Shown here: piece by piece, positions 12,727 through 55,195 of the stretch | Layout: every line of letters starts with the position of its first letter | How positions within the stretch are numbered: the stretch's first letter is position 1 | Program-made: the position numbers and the translations under genes | The notes under the pieces: generated by a model | Told to the model about the DNA's origin: nothing | Databases searched by the model: none | What the model saw: only the letters and a program-made list of their open reading frames with translations | Source of the DNA: Epiperipatus broadwayi | Taxonomy: Eukaryota; Onychophora; Udeonychophora; Euonychophora; Peripatidae | Direction of reading: 5' to 3' | Assembly (NCBI GenBank): GCA_028023455.1 | Contig: JAQFVV010000111.1 | Location: forward strand, 1,183,909-1,247,908 | DNA length: 64,000 nt

Positions 12727-13960
12727 TTTAGGTATACTTTGCTACTTAAAATACATATTGATACATAAATATTAAGGTGGAGATAATAGTATGGTATGAT
12801 TGCATGGATGTATTGAACAGTATAATAAAATGTATTGCAATCTTCTAGCATGTATCAGCTCACTCACTCTACAGCATCTGATTTACACGGCCTTAAATAT
12901 AAAAGTCAATATCTCCTTGTTAGTAGTTTGGATTACAATTGAAAATAATTAATTTTAGAATTTTAAGTTACACCTAATTTCTTTTCTGAATAATATTTAG
13001 ATTGAATTTACTATCCTCCAAATTTCTTAGGATAGTGTAAATCAATTATTTAATCTATCAGTTATAAAATAATAGTTAAGCTTTAGTCCACTTTATTTAA
13101 AAAACAGCATTTAAGGAGATTTAAAATTCTGTAATTAATTTTCTTCAATATACCCTCAACCAAAAAAAACTTTTAGACATATACATATCTAAATATTTTT
13201 GAATTCCTTGTCTGAAGACAGAAAGAGAAATTAGATAATACAGTGCTACAATTAAACAATGACAGCTTATCATCATTATGGTAATTTAATATCCTCTTAA
13301 CACAATTTATTTTAACATCTCAATTTTAGAGCTAAGTCATAAATTTTAATTAGCCCATGTCATGAATAACACACATTAGAAAACATTAATACATCATAAT
13401 ACACTGTTAAATCTTACTTTGTTTTTTTTTTATTACCATTAGCCAATTAGCATTCCTATATAAATAGAGGTATTATTACTTATTCAAATGAAAGCGTATA
13501 AATTTTCAAAAAAGAAATCTACATTCCACATCAGAATAAGTATACATTTTCCTATACATACATACAATCATACACAGTCACTCACACATATATTTTAGAA
13601 AAGTTTCCAAAATTGTATTAAAAATTGATTATTGTATTAATAATAACGACACATGATATTAATATATATTTTTAATTAGTACTGCAATGCCAAAAATAAG
13701 TAATTCAGGCTCAATTTTTCCTTGTGATTCATTCTTAATCTATGAAAAATGAAACACTATTAACTGACATATTTTATACAAGACATGTGGAAAGAAAATC
13801 TTGCAAGTTCGACTTTCTTTAAGTAAATGCATATTCATCCCTCCTCAACTTCTAAATATAATTTCCTTGTAATTGATATTAACAACTTGAAATCTACATG
13901 TATATAATCATTAAATGAAAATAAATACAGGAAAAAAAGGCATGCTTAAAAAAAAAAGTC
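12727..13960. other. Nothing recognised
   Basis: A+T-rich DNA between the MITE and the probable end of the PTPN9 transcript. No features beyond homopolymer runs. Confidence 0.4.
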
Positions 13961-14464
13961 TTTATTTTTTAATAAAACATTGGAATGAAAAGAATGAGAT
14001 TAGCCTCCACTTTTTCAATTTTATACAACAAAAAGTGGATTGCAGCATATAAAAGAAAAGATGTAAAAACTTCTTAAATACATTGAAGTATCTAAATATT
14101 TATGACTTTACTCTTTTCTTCAAGTGGGGGAAAAAAATGGCATCATTCTGTCAGTGAAAATCCAGATTTGCTACTGGAATATTAATTTACAAAAGGCTTG
14201 CAAGATGATCTTCTGAGAATCAAACTACCAACATCTTATTGGAGATTTAAGCAAACTCCGTTGTAAAGCACCTTAATATGCAGAAGAGTGAAAAAAAATA
14301 GGCACTGCTCGCAGTGAACATGCGTCTCTATAGTACTGTCAGTTATATACAACATTTCTATTTAAATCTGCTGTCATAAGACAGATATAATTCCTGAATA
14401 CTTTTTATTTCATGGTATAAGGTCCTTCTTTTAACCACACCGACCACCTAAAATAAGTTCAGAT
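13961..14464 (-). other. Probable 3' UTR of PTPN9 with two candidate poly(A) signals
   Basis: Non-coding sequence directly after the stop codon. AATAAA hexamers on the minus strand occur at about 14404-14409 and 13961-13966. Either could end the transcript. No transcript evidence is available, and a much longer UTR is possible because further AATAAA-like words are frequent in this A+T-rich DNA. Confidence 0.4.
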
Positions 14465-44619
<30,155 letters not shown>

Positions 44620-44949
44620 CTACAAAAGTGAGAAAAAATATTTACAGTTATAATAATAACCATGTTAACTAAATTCAATAGAATTAAAAAATATAATTCA
44701 TAAGTAAAATTATTTTAAAATAAAAAACATTCATCATATTTCTTCTAGGGAAAAAACAAGACAAAATAAACATGATTAGAATTATATAATTAATTTGCAG
44801 TAAATAAAAACAAACAAACACATAGATGACCATCTTTCAGCTCAGTAATTGTTTATTGCTTTCTCCACTCTCCTAATATAAGTTATTTTAGTTTCTCGTA
44901 TTTAAGAGAGTTCATCATTGTTAATCAATTGCTAAAAGGCAAAAATTTC

Positions 44950-47400
44950 CAAGTCTCTATCGTATCCAGTTATAATCACTAACATTTTTTGCTTCCTTTA
45001 ATTTTCTTTCAGCCCCTCATCTCTAAAAATATTTACAATTCATCTTTTATTAATTTCCTTTAAAAGAAATATCTCAGGAGTTTAACATTTATTTCTGAAC
45101 TCAACTTTTCTATAAACACTATAGCACAAAAGTATCCAATCATTTCTCTCATTTTAATAATTTACAATTGAGGTTCATATAAGCAAAATAACAAAATCAC
45201 TTTTCTCTATCATCACAGAAAATTTCTAAGTATAAAATTCATTAACTAGTAATCTAAATATGCCAATTTCTATAAACATATTACTAATTTATTTTTTGCC
45301 AAGTCAGACTTTTATAAAAAAAAAAAAAACTGGTCTTACAATGTGAAAAACATAGAACTGGAAGCCAGAAAATAATTATGACATAAACCATTATAGTTAA
45401 ATTCTAACACATATATATAATCAACATTTATTATTATTAAACATATATTACATCAAAACAAAGGTTCCACATACCAAACCAGATAGTCTCCCTTCTCCAA
45501 GACTTTCTGTTTCTTGCCCTACTCATATTATATCTATTTTCTTCTTTAAAATCACAAGTTCCTTCTATTCCTGTCCTCATATCCTGTATATCTTATAGTC
45601 CATTTTTCTACTTACTCTATGCCTTTAAATACATGTCTAATTCAATTTGTCTTGTTGAAAATTTCCTCAAAACACCCCCCCCCCCAGTTTTTTTTCAACA
45701 CTTCTACATTGCTAACTGAATCTTTTCCAAACCCGCACCTCTAAAACCTCCAATGTTTTCTCTACATTTCCCCCTAATTGCTCACATTTCTGCTCTATAG
45801 AAAAACTAAACAAAATATTTAACAGCTTTTTAAAAATATTTTTAATATCTAATTTAAATAGTTCACAGGATAACCCTCTATACTAATTAAAAATCTATTT
45901 AGCTATTAAAATTCTCACTATTTCCATCATTAGTTAAACAACTCTTTAAGAAACTGTTTACAAGCATTTATTTGCTCTTTAAGAACTTCCTACCCAGCAC
46001 TTAACTATTAATCTTTCCTTCTCTATTTTCTATTTTTCATTACCTTAGCTTTATTTTGGTATATTTTTTTCCATTCTAATCTTTCTACAATCTCTATCAA
46101 TTCTACACAATATTTTATTAAGAACAATTTAACCATCTGCAAATATTTTCACAACATTAATGAATCTAATATAAGAGCCCCCCCCCCCCACCCTCCAATT
46201 CCATCCTCAGCTCATATAAATATATATTAGAACAATTAATTGGTGGACATTGTCTTTGCATTATATCATTTTTCTCTATCTACTTTTGCATAAAAAGAGC
46301 AATTATTTTTGGATTCATTTAACATTTTTTTAAAAATGTTTTTCCCTCTCGAATTTATATTTAGTTTTTGAATGCACTTTGTATAATAAAGTAATTCATT
46401 TCATTTTAATAAAAATCTTTTAAAGATAAAATAAATATGAACTATTTCTTATATATATATCAATAATAGTTTACAGCATTCCAATTAATTGTACATTTTG
46501 TTCTATGCTTTTTAATTCCAAATGCTGATAAGACAGGAAATGTTTATTAAAAATACATAAAATACATAACAGATATCAAATTACTTAATCTTATAGCCTT
46601 TAAATCAAATGGAATTTCACCATTTCCTTGCATTTTGTAAGTTTTAATTTCAACTAAAGTTTTTACAACTTCTTCATTCAGTACTGCAAGTTCTTTTTCA
46701 GTTAATATAAATAAAAACTTATTTCTAATGTGTAAGTCATCTTCTTTACTGGTAAATTATCACTTCTATATTCTGTTGCAACATTATTCATCTGATTCTG
46801 CTACTCATTTAATAATTTTATTCTATTTTAAGATAAATCAATCTAGCTTTGACTATTTCATTTCTCATGTTCAATGTAAAGACTTCTATACACACTTCAA
46901 CCTTCTGTAGAATTCAAACTTATCTTTTTCTCAATACAATTTTATTTACTATTGTGTTTTTGCTTTCTTATTTCTTTTATAACTAATTATTTTTAGTGCA
47001 ACATCATTTTAATTTTATTCTTAAATAATTCACATTTATGCTTATTTTATCAAACAACTTTGAACTAAATATTTTTCATTGTCAACTTTTCATTTACCAA
47101 CACAGACATTTCTTTCTTGTTTCAGTTTTCAATTTTATAAAAAACAATCTCAATTCTACTTCTATCAAATTGTGATATCTGTATCAGTTTCAATATTATG
47201 CACACACATATTTAATAAAGTTTGCAATCTAGAACTTTCTATTTATAAACTCTATGATTTTTAAATCTTGGGTTCATATTATAATACTTTTTTATCTCAA
47301 AAAATTATAAATCTTTTGGCAATGTTAATATCTTATCTCCAAACCATAATCACCAACAATTATATAATCTACCATATACTCCTTAATTGAACACTTTACA
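44950..47400 (-). mobile_element. Degraded near-complete LINE (endonuclease to RT C-terminus)
   Basis: On the minus strand, in the expected order: YIIVGDYGLE (about 47345; GDFN-type endonuclease motif), LTEKELAVLNEEVVKTLVEI (about 46710-46650; EExxxALxxMKxGKAxGxDxIP region), VVKIFADG-IVLN (about 46150; F/YADD catalytic motif, second Asp altered), SCLTNDGNS (about 45940; YLGSxLTxDG), and FYRAEM..FRGAGLEKIQLA (about 45790-45720; LYGxExW region). Many stops. Lies just upstream of PTPN9 exon a. Confidence 0.6.
45675..46189. repeat. Two poly-C tracts inside the antisense LINE
   Basis: Runs of 11-12 C at 45675-45685 and 46178-46189. Similar tracts occur at 43487-43499, 54481-54493 and, as G, at 50949-50958. 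Confidence 0.9.
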
Positions 47401-47459
47401 ATGCAATTTAATATAAAATAAAATTTATTCTTTTCTTCTTACAGTGCTACATAATATAT

Positions 47460-47890
47460 ATATATATATTGAAAAAGATAGAAGATTTAATGATGAGTAA
47501 TAAGAATGATCCAATATTTATGAAAAGGTATGTTGATGATTATTTATTAATTTTTAATAAAAGTCAATGGCAAATAAATTCTTTTCTTGAAGAAGTTAAT
47601 AAATTAGATGCAAGCATAAAATTTACAATAAAAAAAGAAAACAAGTTACCATATTTAGATTTTCTGATGATATAGTCATATTGTAATGATAAGTGTAAAA
47701 TAGAGACATCCATGTACAAAAAAATGAATATAGATAATAATATAACTAACTGTAATATATATATATATATAAAGGCAAAATAAACAGTATTGCTTCAAGA
47801 ATGCATTAGAGAAGATTATAGTAAATAACTAGAATTATTACTTAAGAAATTTAAAATTAATGATTACGGTACTGTTCTATTAGCTTGTGT
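47460..47890 (+). mobile_element. Penelope-like element reverse transcriptase fragment
   Basis: Plus strand: FMKRYVDDYLLIF (catalytic YVDD), LDASIKFTIKKENKLPYLDF, IETSMYKKM, then (after a break) KKFKINDYGT. The order RYVDD..IKFT.E...LPFLD..I..ETSIYRK..K.NGY is that of Penelope-like retroelements. A TA microsatellite and stops interrupt it; only the RT palm-to-thumb part is present. Confidence 0.8.
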
Positions 47891-48166
47891 CAGCTACTTG
47901 ATGGCATTGATGCTATGCAAAAACACAGAAATATAAAGTTACCAGGCCGCCGGAATAAAAATTAATTTTTAGTATTTTTATATATTAATGTATGTTTGCA
48001 TATCTAAAAAATCAACAAGTTTGTTGATTTGTTATTTAGTTGATGATGTGGAATATATGGATATAAATGAGATGTTAGATAATAGAAATTTTAAAAGTTC
48101 AAAACAATTTTTTCTTCAAATTTTACTCTTATTCTGCGATGTAAGGTGGAACTTGTTTGTAAATAA

Positions 48167-48396
48167 ATTAGACAAGTTATATTTATTATATATGTATACT
48201 TAATCAAACCAGATATGTATTAATTAATTACACATTAGAAGGAATTAGACAAGTTATATTTATTATATATGTATACTTAATCAAACCAGATATGTATTAA
48301 TTAATTACACATTAGAAGGAATTAGACAAGTTATATTTATTATATATGTATACTTAATCAAACCAGATATGTATTAATTAATTACACATTAGAAGG
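48167..48396. repeat. Three identical 77-bp tandem repeats
   Basis: Units beginning ATTAGACAAGTTATATTTAT at 48167, 48244 and 48321; I see no differences among the three. A recent minisatellite. Confidence 0.95.
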
Positions 48397-48749
48397 CTAA
48401 TAGTTATATACATGTCTGCTAATTTAATCTTTGGAATAGAGAGGTACTGTGCGATCTTTTTCATAGATTTAGATATTCAATAATAATCAGATCTATGTGC
48501 ATAAATAGTTCAATGATGAGAGCTATTAATAATTATTCATGCTAAGAATAAAATACTGATATAATACCCGCATTTAAATTAATTAAATGTCTTTAAGAAA
48601 AAAGTAGTTTTTATTCATTTCATAATGGATTGGGTTTTTTTTTTTTATAAGAGATGGTATACCTATAAATTAATGTTAATAAGGTTGTTTAACTGTATCT
48701 GTCTACCCATGTTCTTTTATTGCTTTTTGAAATATTTCATTGGTCAATC

Positions 48750-49180
48750 CTTAAATACTGGAGATGCCTGGAGTGAACTCTTAAACAGGCCAACTAAAGA
48801 AATGGACATAAGTTACCAAAGCATGCTTCATCCCCAAACCTGGCTCACACTAAGGCTTTCAAAACAAACAGGATTCTGAAACTGTCGAAGCAGGTTTCCT
48901 TTCAAAGAGAACACTTTTGCTGACAGGAACGGGACTTGCATCTGAACTGTGAGATGATTTGGACATCTCCAGTCTCATCGTTTTGCCGCATACATCTTTT
49001 GACATGTAGGAGTATATTATTGCCCTGTAAAAATGCTACAGTTGTAGCTTCTGTGGACGGCAGTTGGAACAATTTGAACAGCTCAGTATTGCTGTCAGTC
49101 ATTTTATTTGTCATAAACATGAGCTGGTCAAAATCTTACTTGGACGTACTCTTTCCGAATTTTTTGAAGGTTCTATGTTG
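48750..49180 (-). mobile_element. Merlin (IS1016/ISXO2-like) transposase N-terminal relic
   Basis: Minus strand 49120-48902 encodes MTDSNTELFKLFQLPSTEAT, then VAFLQGNNILLHVKRC and FRCKSRSCQQKCSL. The arrangement FLxxxxxLxxxxxC...RCxxxxCxxKxSL resembles the N-terminal zinc-binding part of Merlin/IS1595-type transposases. The catalytic part is not seen after it. Confidence 0.4.
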
Positions 49181-51900
49181 AGTAGGGAAGCATGGCGATG
49201 AGTTTACAATTGTTAGGAGGTAATAATAGGTCAGATGACTTGTAAGCTAATTACTTTGACATGCATATTTGAAGAGTTGTGGCAGGTTGAAGTCCAGATA
49301 CCCTCAGACAATACTGTAACAAACTTTGAACTGTGAGCATTGGGATAGTGTGTAACATGAAGCAGCAGGCTGCCTGCCAGAATGATATGCAAAACAGCCT
49401 CTTTCTGTGCTTTTGCATAGAAATAAGGCCAGCAGCGATCACACAAACAGCATATTTATGTGTTTTTGCATATAAATAACACCATCAAGCAGCTGACATG
49501 AGTTAATAGAACAGTACCAAGATTACTCAATAAAGATTATAGAAGATAATATAAAGCTATCGGAAGAGAAATTTAATAACAGAAAAAATAATCATAAAAA
49601 GGATAAATGCAACAAAGATAAATATATAGCTGTAAAAATGTATAACAATATAAATAAAAATTATATACAAGATTAATAACAAGTTTAATAATGTGATAAA
49701 ATTTAAAATAATAAATATGTAGAAATATAGAAAATTGTATACATGGAGTATATAAAATAGTATAAATCTTGTCAAGATAAAAGGTGCAACAACAAATTCA
49801 ATTTACACAAAATTAACTCAGCACAAATATGACAAAAGATCACCAATTTATTTACTTTCATTAGAGACAGGGCATAAATTTGAAAAAAGATAGTATAAAG
49901 GTGATTAATTATACTAGAAAAAGAAGAGATGGAAAGATTAAAAAAGCTATATTAATTAGAAATATTAGGCCATCTTTAAATAAGAATTTGGGTTTGAAGA
50001 CATTAATTTTATAGATATTCTTTATTAATAAAATAAATATGTATAGATTTAAAAATTGAAATAAGATGTAGTTTTAAAATATCTTCATAGAGAAAATGAG
50101 AATGATAATGTAGAAAAAAATAGAGTTGTATAGAAATTATTTAGTTTAAAAAAGATAAAGTTAATTAAAAAGAATTAAAAATTCTGAAGAAATAGGATAT
50201 TATAAATATTATGTTATTATTATTACTATTGATTAATGCATGTTTAAAACTAATAAAATAGTTAAAATGATAGAAATAAATTATTAAACAAGTTTAAAAT
50301 AATAAAAATATGAGAAACATATATTAAAAATATAAAACTATGCCTATAAAAGAAATCAATTAAAATATTAGAATATATAGTTATGGAAATCATTAAAAAA
50401 TTATATTGTTATTTAACAAAAATAAATAAAAAATTACTATGAAAAACTAAAACACAGCAAAGCAAAATAATTATAAATATATATGGATTAAAAATGGATA
50501 ATTTTTTTGCAAAAAAAAAAAAAAAAAAAATATGGAGAGAAAACATATACACAGAGAATAAAAATGACATTAATATTTTTTGAGTTATATTTTAAAGGTT
50601 TTGAATATATTCTAATACAAATGGATAAGCTTCTATTATTGAAAGACATGGAAAATACTTATGTAAAGAATTTTAATACATTTGAAGATTGGGAAGTAGA
50701 AATTAAAGAAATTAGTTATTAAAAAAAATATTTATAATATACTTCAAGTTAATGAATTAATTCAATTGTATACTCTTATATTAACTTGATTGATTTTCTA
50801 ACATTAACAGAAACAAATATAAAAAATGAAGAAATTAATCTCTTTATAATATTATAAATTATAAAAAAATTGCATATTGTAGATATCTAGAAAAGGTGGG
50901 AGGAGGTATATTGATTAAAAACAAATTAAAAAATATATTAAAGAGCGTGGGGGGGGGGAGAGAAAACTTAGTATATAGAAAATATATACAAGTATCTAAT
51001 GTTATATAATCAATATTTTTATTATATAATTAACATTTTATTGAAATGTAATTTATTATTTATTATTATTGGCATATTTTATATTATGTTTAAAATTTCA
51101 TGTAAATATTTAAAATGCTATAAAAATTTTCTTCTACATAAAAGCGCAACTAGGGCTTAGTAGGAGAAAAATAAAATTTGTATTTGTGTAAATATATTTT
51201 GAACTGTATTCAAATGGATTAATGTAATGAACCTATTTATTTTAATAAACAATATATTAATAATAATAAAAAAATAATTCATCCATAATGTAGGATACTG
51301 TTTATAATGCTTTTTATATATAAGTACGTATGTATAGATAAGCTTTAATTTTATGATTATATATATATATTTAAATGTTGTAGCTCTGATGTTGACTGCT
51401 GGATAATTGAAACTGTAAGCAAGAAAGAATAAATTCTATTTTTGTAAAGTGTTCAATTAAGCAGTTTATGTTATTTTATATATATAAATAATCAATGAAA
51501 AATAGGAAAAGAAGTGGAAATAAATTATATAATCTCTTCTTTAACTTATGATAATATTTCACTTAATTTACAATCATTATACAATTACTGTATCTTATTA
51601 TTTCTTATTAAAGACATTAAATTTCTTCATATACGTTCTATTTCATCATTACAATTTACTACTTGGCATATAAATATGAATAGTAATTAGATTTCTCTAA
51701 AAAAACATTCAATTTAACTACTACTAAAAAATAATCACATGGTTAATTGCTTAGAAAATGTGAGTTTAAGCTTCTATATGGTGAACCGGTGAATTCAATA
51801 TAATCTCTTGAATTCAACTTATCAATTTAAGATTTTTTTCTTTAGTCAGCTGAGAATTAATGTTACCATTATTAGTTTATTTACCAATATGATACTGCTG
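49181..51900. other. Mostly unassigned A+T-rich DNA
   Basis: GC-richer frames on the minus strand at 49231-49446 may belong to the adjacent Merlin-like relic. From 49.5 to 51.5 kb the sequence is extremely A+T-rich with poly(A) (50511-50530) and a G-run (50949-50958). Confidence 0.35.
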
Positions 51901-53329
51901 TATTACTTCGAATATAAACCGCAGTAGGATTTTAAACCCAAAAAATTGAAAAAAAAATTAACCCCGAATTTAAGCCGCACATATGTACTTAAATAAAAAA
52001 CTAATATAAATACAATAAGCTCACTTAATTTAAAGCAAATCTTTTTCAGATATACGATACTTTCACTTTCTATAACTTCACTTTTAGAACTTGAATTTTC
52101 ATCTTCACTATTCCATCAGATACATCATCTTCAGGACATTTAAATTGCAGCCAAATGTTATAATTTTTTTGTCAATTTGCTTCATGTAAAAGAACATTGT
52201 TCTATTATAAATATAAATCATTCTTCTAAAATAATTTATATTTTTACAAATATTTTCTAAAAAAAGTTAAAAATGTATAAAAAAAAAGATTCTAAAACAT
52301 TCGTTTTCATTTTGAAATTCATAAGGAAAATATCGGAATTGTCAATATTGGCAAAATAACATTAAAAGATTCTAAAACATTTGTTTTCACTTTAAAAATT
52401 GAAAGGAAGCTATCAGAACTGTCAAAATTTTGACAGCTGCTCACTTGTTATATTGATTTGTTAATTGTCAAACTACTCTAAATGTTATTTGGTAATGTTT
52501 TCTTGATGAAATAATGGTAAAATCAGCAAAACAACCATTAAAAAATTCAACAACATGCTTTCACTATAAAAATCAAAACAAAATTACCAGAATTGTCAAC
52601 ATTGGCAAAATAACATTCTAAAACATTCGTTTTCATTTTAAAAATCAAAACGAAAATATTGAAATTGTCAAAATCGGAAAAATAATATTAAAAGATTCAA
52701 AAACATTCATTTTCACTTTAAAAATCAAAAGGAAACTATTGGAACTGTCAAAATTGTAATAGACACTCCCTTGGGTAGAAATCCACACTCAACAAATCAG
52801 TGCTTTAGAACGTGGACTTTTATCTCATTGTTATATGGATTTGTTAGTTGTAAAACTATTCTAAAGATTATTCAGTAAAGTTTTCTTGATAAAATAACAT
52901 TAAAAGATTCTAATATTCATTTTTACTTTAAAAATCAAAACAAAAACATGAGAACTATCAAAATTTTGACAGGCGCTCTCTTGTGAAGAGAACAATCAGC
53001 CAATAAGTATCTTGGAAAGCAGGCTCTTATCTCATTATTAAATTGATTTGTTAGTTGTAAAAATATTGTAAAGGTTATTCAATAAACTTTTGTAGATAAA
53101 ATATCGGTAAAATAAGCAAAATAATGTTAAAAGTAGCAGTTGGAGAATTAAAGCCATTTACAAAATTAATCTAAAAATATTGATTAAAAAAGAATTAACA
53201 CGCTATTCTATATAGGAAACGATATCATAATATTATGTGTATGTATAGTGTAAAGCAAAGATCCACAGATGTTAAAAATTTTCACCTCGAATTAGGGTAG
53301 AAAAAAGTGTGGTTATATTTGAAGTAATA
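51901..53329. mobile_element. Non-autonomous DNA transposon candidate with internal repeats
   Basis: The left end TATTACTTCGAATATAAACCGCA is matched, inverted, at the right end (TATTACTTCAAATATAACCACA). Between them the unit (AAAAGATTCTAAAACATTCG..TTTTCACTTTAAAAATCAAAA..GAACTGTCAAAATT) recurs about six times (52281, 52361, 52540, 52611, 52688, 52905). No frame. Target duplication not resolved. Confidence 0.65.
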
Positions 53330-54879
53330 CGATACTAAGAAAACTACTCTGTTTTTAGACCCAAGCAATACTACGCCATTATGTCTATTTTTATCTACAA
53401 AATTCTTTTAACTTTTTCATTCTTTTCACCACAATGAATCCATTTTGAGTGTCCTACAATATCTAGCCATTTTCTTTTCATCTCTTTTGATAAATTTACC
53501 ATTTTCCCTGATTAATCCTAACATTCTGTAAACTTTTTTCAAATTCTAATCATATATATAATCAACCATAACAAGATTAATATGGTCAGTCCTGGCAACG
53601 TATATTTGCAGCAGCAATAGTTTTCCATTTGCTTTCACCAGCCATTCCAATTGTAAATTTGAAAAAGTAATGGTGTTGTTAAGCAATAAATTGATCAAAG
53701 ACCAAATCTTTACTTCTGTAAAAATGCATAAATCCAAGTGAAGAACTTAGAATAAACAATTCAAAATGCTCACATGAATATCAGAAACAGAAGCTGTAAG
53801 TCTTTCAGTTAGTTGTAATACAATTAAAAAGGCTAATAAAATCTTTGAGCAAATGCAATACTACCAAATATATAAGTCAAAACATCATAAAATTCATAAA
53901 TCGTTTATTCTAATTCCAGTATGTGTATCCAATCAGAGACTACCTTCAATGCAGTTGCACAATTAAACAATGTATCACTTCTAACTGTATAGTATCTTAT
54001 AAACTATACTAAGACTTAGTGACTAACATAGATAAGTGTTTCTTTCCTCCTCATATTTTTACTATTATTAAATGAATGCATTTTAATATCACATGCAATG
54101 AATTATTTTTATTAATTAAAGTTGTCATCAATTAAAAATGATTTCATTACTAAAATACAGCCGTTTGTCTTTTTCATTCCTTTACTCAATATGGATACTG
54201 CAACTTCTTCGATTGCAGCAGTTTTATGCAAAGAAATGATGCAACCATCCAACAACAGCAAGTTGGTTAAGATGATGCTTGATAACACTTTTAAAATTAT
54301 AAAATTTGAAATATAACAATACTTCGATCATTTTTCCTGATACTTCTGCTTTATAATAGTGAAATAAAAATGACACCTATTTGATTTCAAATAACAATGT
54401 ATATAAATGTTACTGTAAAAGACATCAAAAGTAAAATAACCTTTATATTTTGCTTTAAATCATAGAACTTAATTTTAATACCCCCCCCCCCCCGAAAAAA
54501 AGCATAAACAATACATATCAATGCCTATATTTGAAAGTTTGCATATGATAGTAATTAGTGAAACTCATAAAACATAAATACATATTATTAAGTTTTAAGG
54601 CAGGTCAAAATATTTATGCAATAGCATACTAAAACCAGGCATAACATTTTATTTAATCTCGCATTGAAATATATTGGCAGATTCAAAAACGTGCGTTTTC
54701 TGAATAGATTCTTAGCAGAATTGCAAAAAAAAATTGGAAAAGAAAACACTTGAATTAAGGCACATGAAAGGAAATATTATGCATAACCTTCCACTTCTAT
54801 GCTTAATTATCACATGCTTTCGAGAGAACAACTAGCCATATAATTATATAGTTATATTGTTTGCATATGAATATAACTG
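53330..54879. other. Unassigned; one 64-codon frame at 54122-54316
   Basis: The plus-strand frame reads FIPLLNMDTATSSIAAVLCK then MMQPSNNSKLVKMMLDNTF. Its composition is less random than its neighbours, but I recognise no family and see no splice support. A 13-C tract lies at 54481-54493. Confidence 0.3.
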
Positions 54880-55020
54880 CCGGTGATTGTTTATCTTTTC
54901 GATATGTGTGTGATCAAGTGTGTCAGCAGTATAAGATAGCATGGGGAGTTGAGGGTCATGTGAAAGTCGGAGTTCAAACTCTCTATATATTACATATTGA
55001 AGTGCAGGTATGAAAAAGCC
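54880..55020 (+). repeat. Hammerhead-bearing SINE, copy C (5' end at predicted cleavage site)
   Basis: Plus strand: GGTGATTGTTTATCTTTTC, GTGTGTCAGCAGTATAAGAT, GAGTTCAAACTC (B-box, 54970-54981), then a tail with AAGCCTGTACTGT as in copies A and B. The similarity I can follow starts within about two nucleotides of the point where the hammerhead would cut. Confidence 0.7.
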
Positions 55021-55132
55021 TGTACTGTAGAAAAAATGCATATACAGTATTACAATTTATTTTAGTATCTCATATTTAGAATTTCATCATAAACTCTATG
55101 AAAGATTATTAAAAAATTAAAAATCTTTAAAT

Positions 55133-55195
55133 GGTTCGTGTAGTGATTGGATGGCAGATTATTGAGCTCAAGACCGGATGTTCAAATTTTTTACG
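55133..55195 (+). repeat. Possible tRNA-like SINE relic
   Basis: TAGTGATTGGATGGCAGATT then GACCGGATGTTCAAATTTT, weakly like A- and B-boxes. No relative found in the window. Confidence 0.25.
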
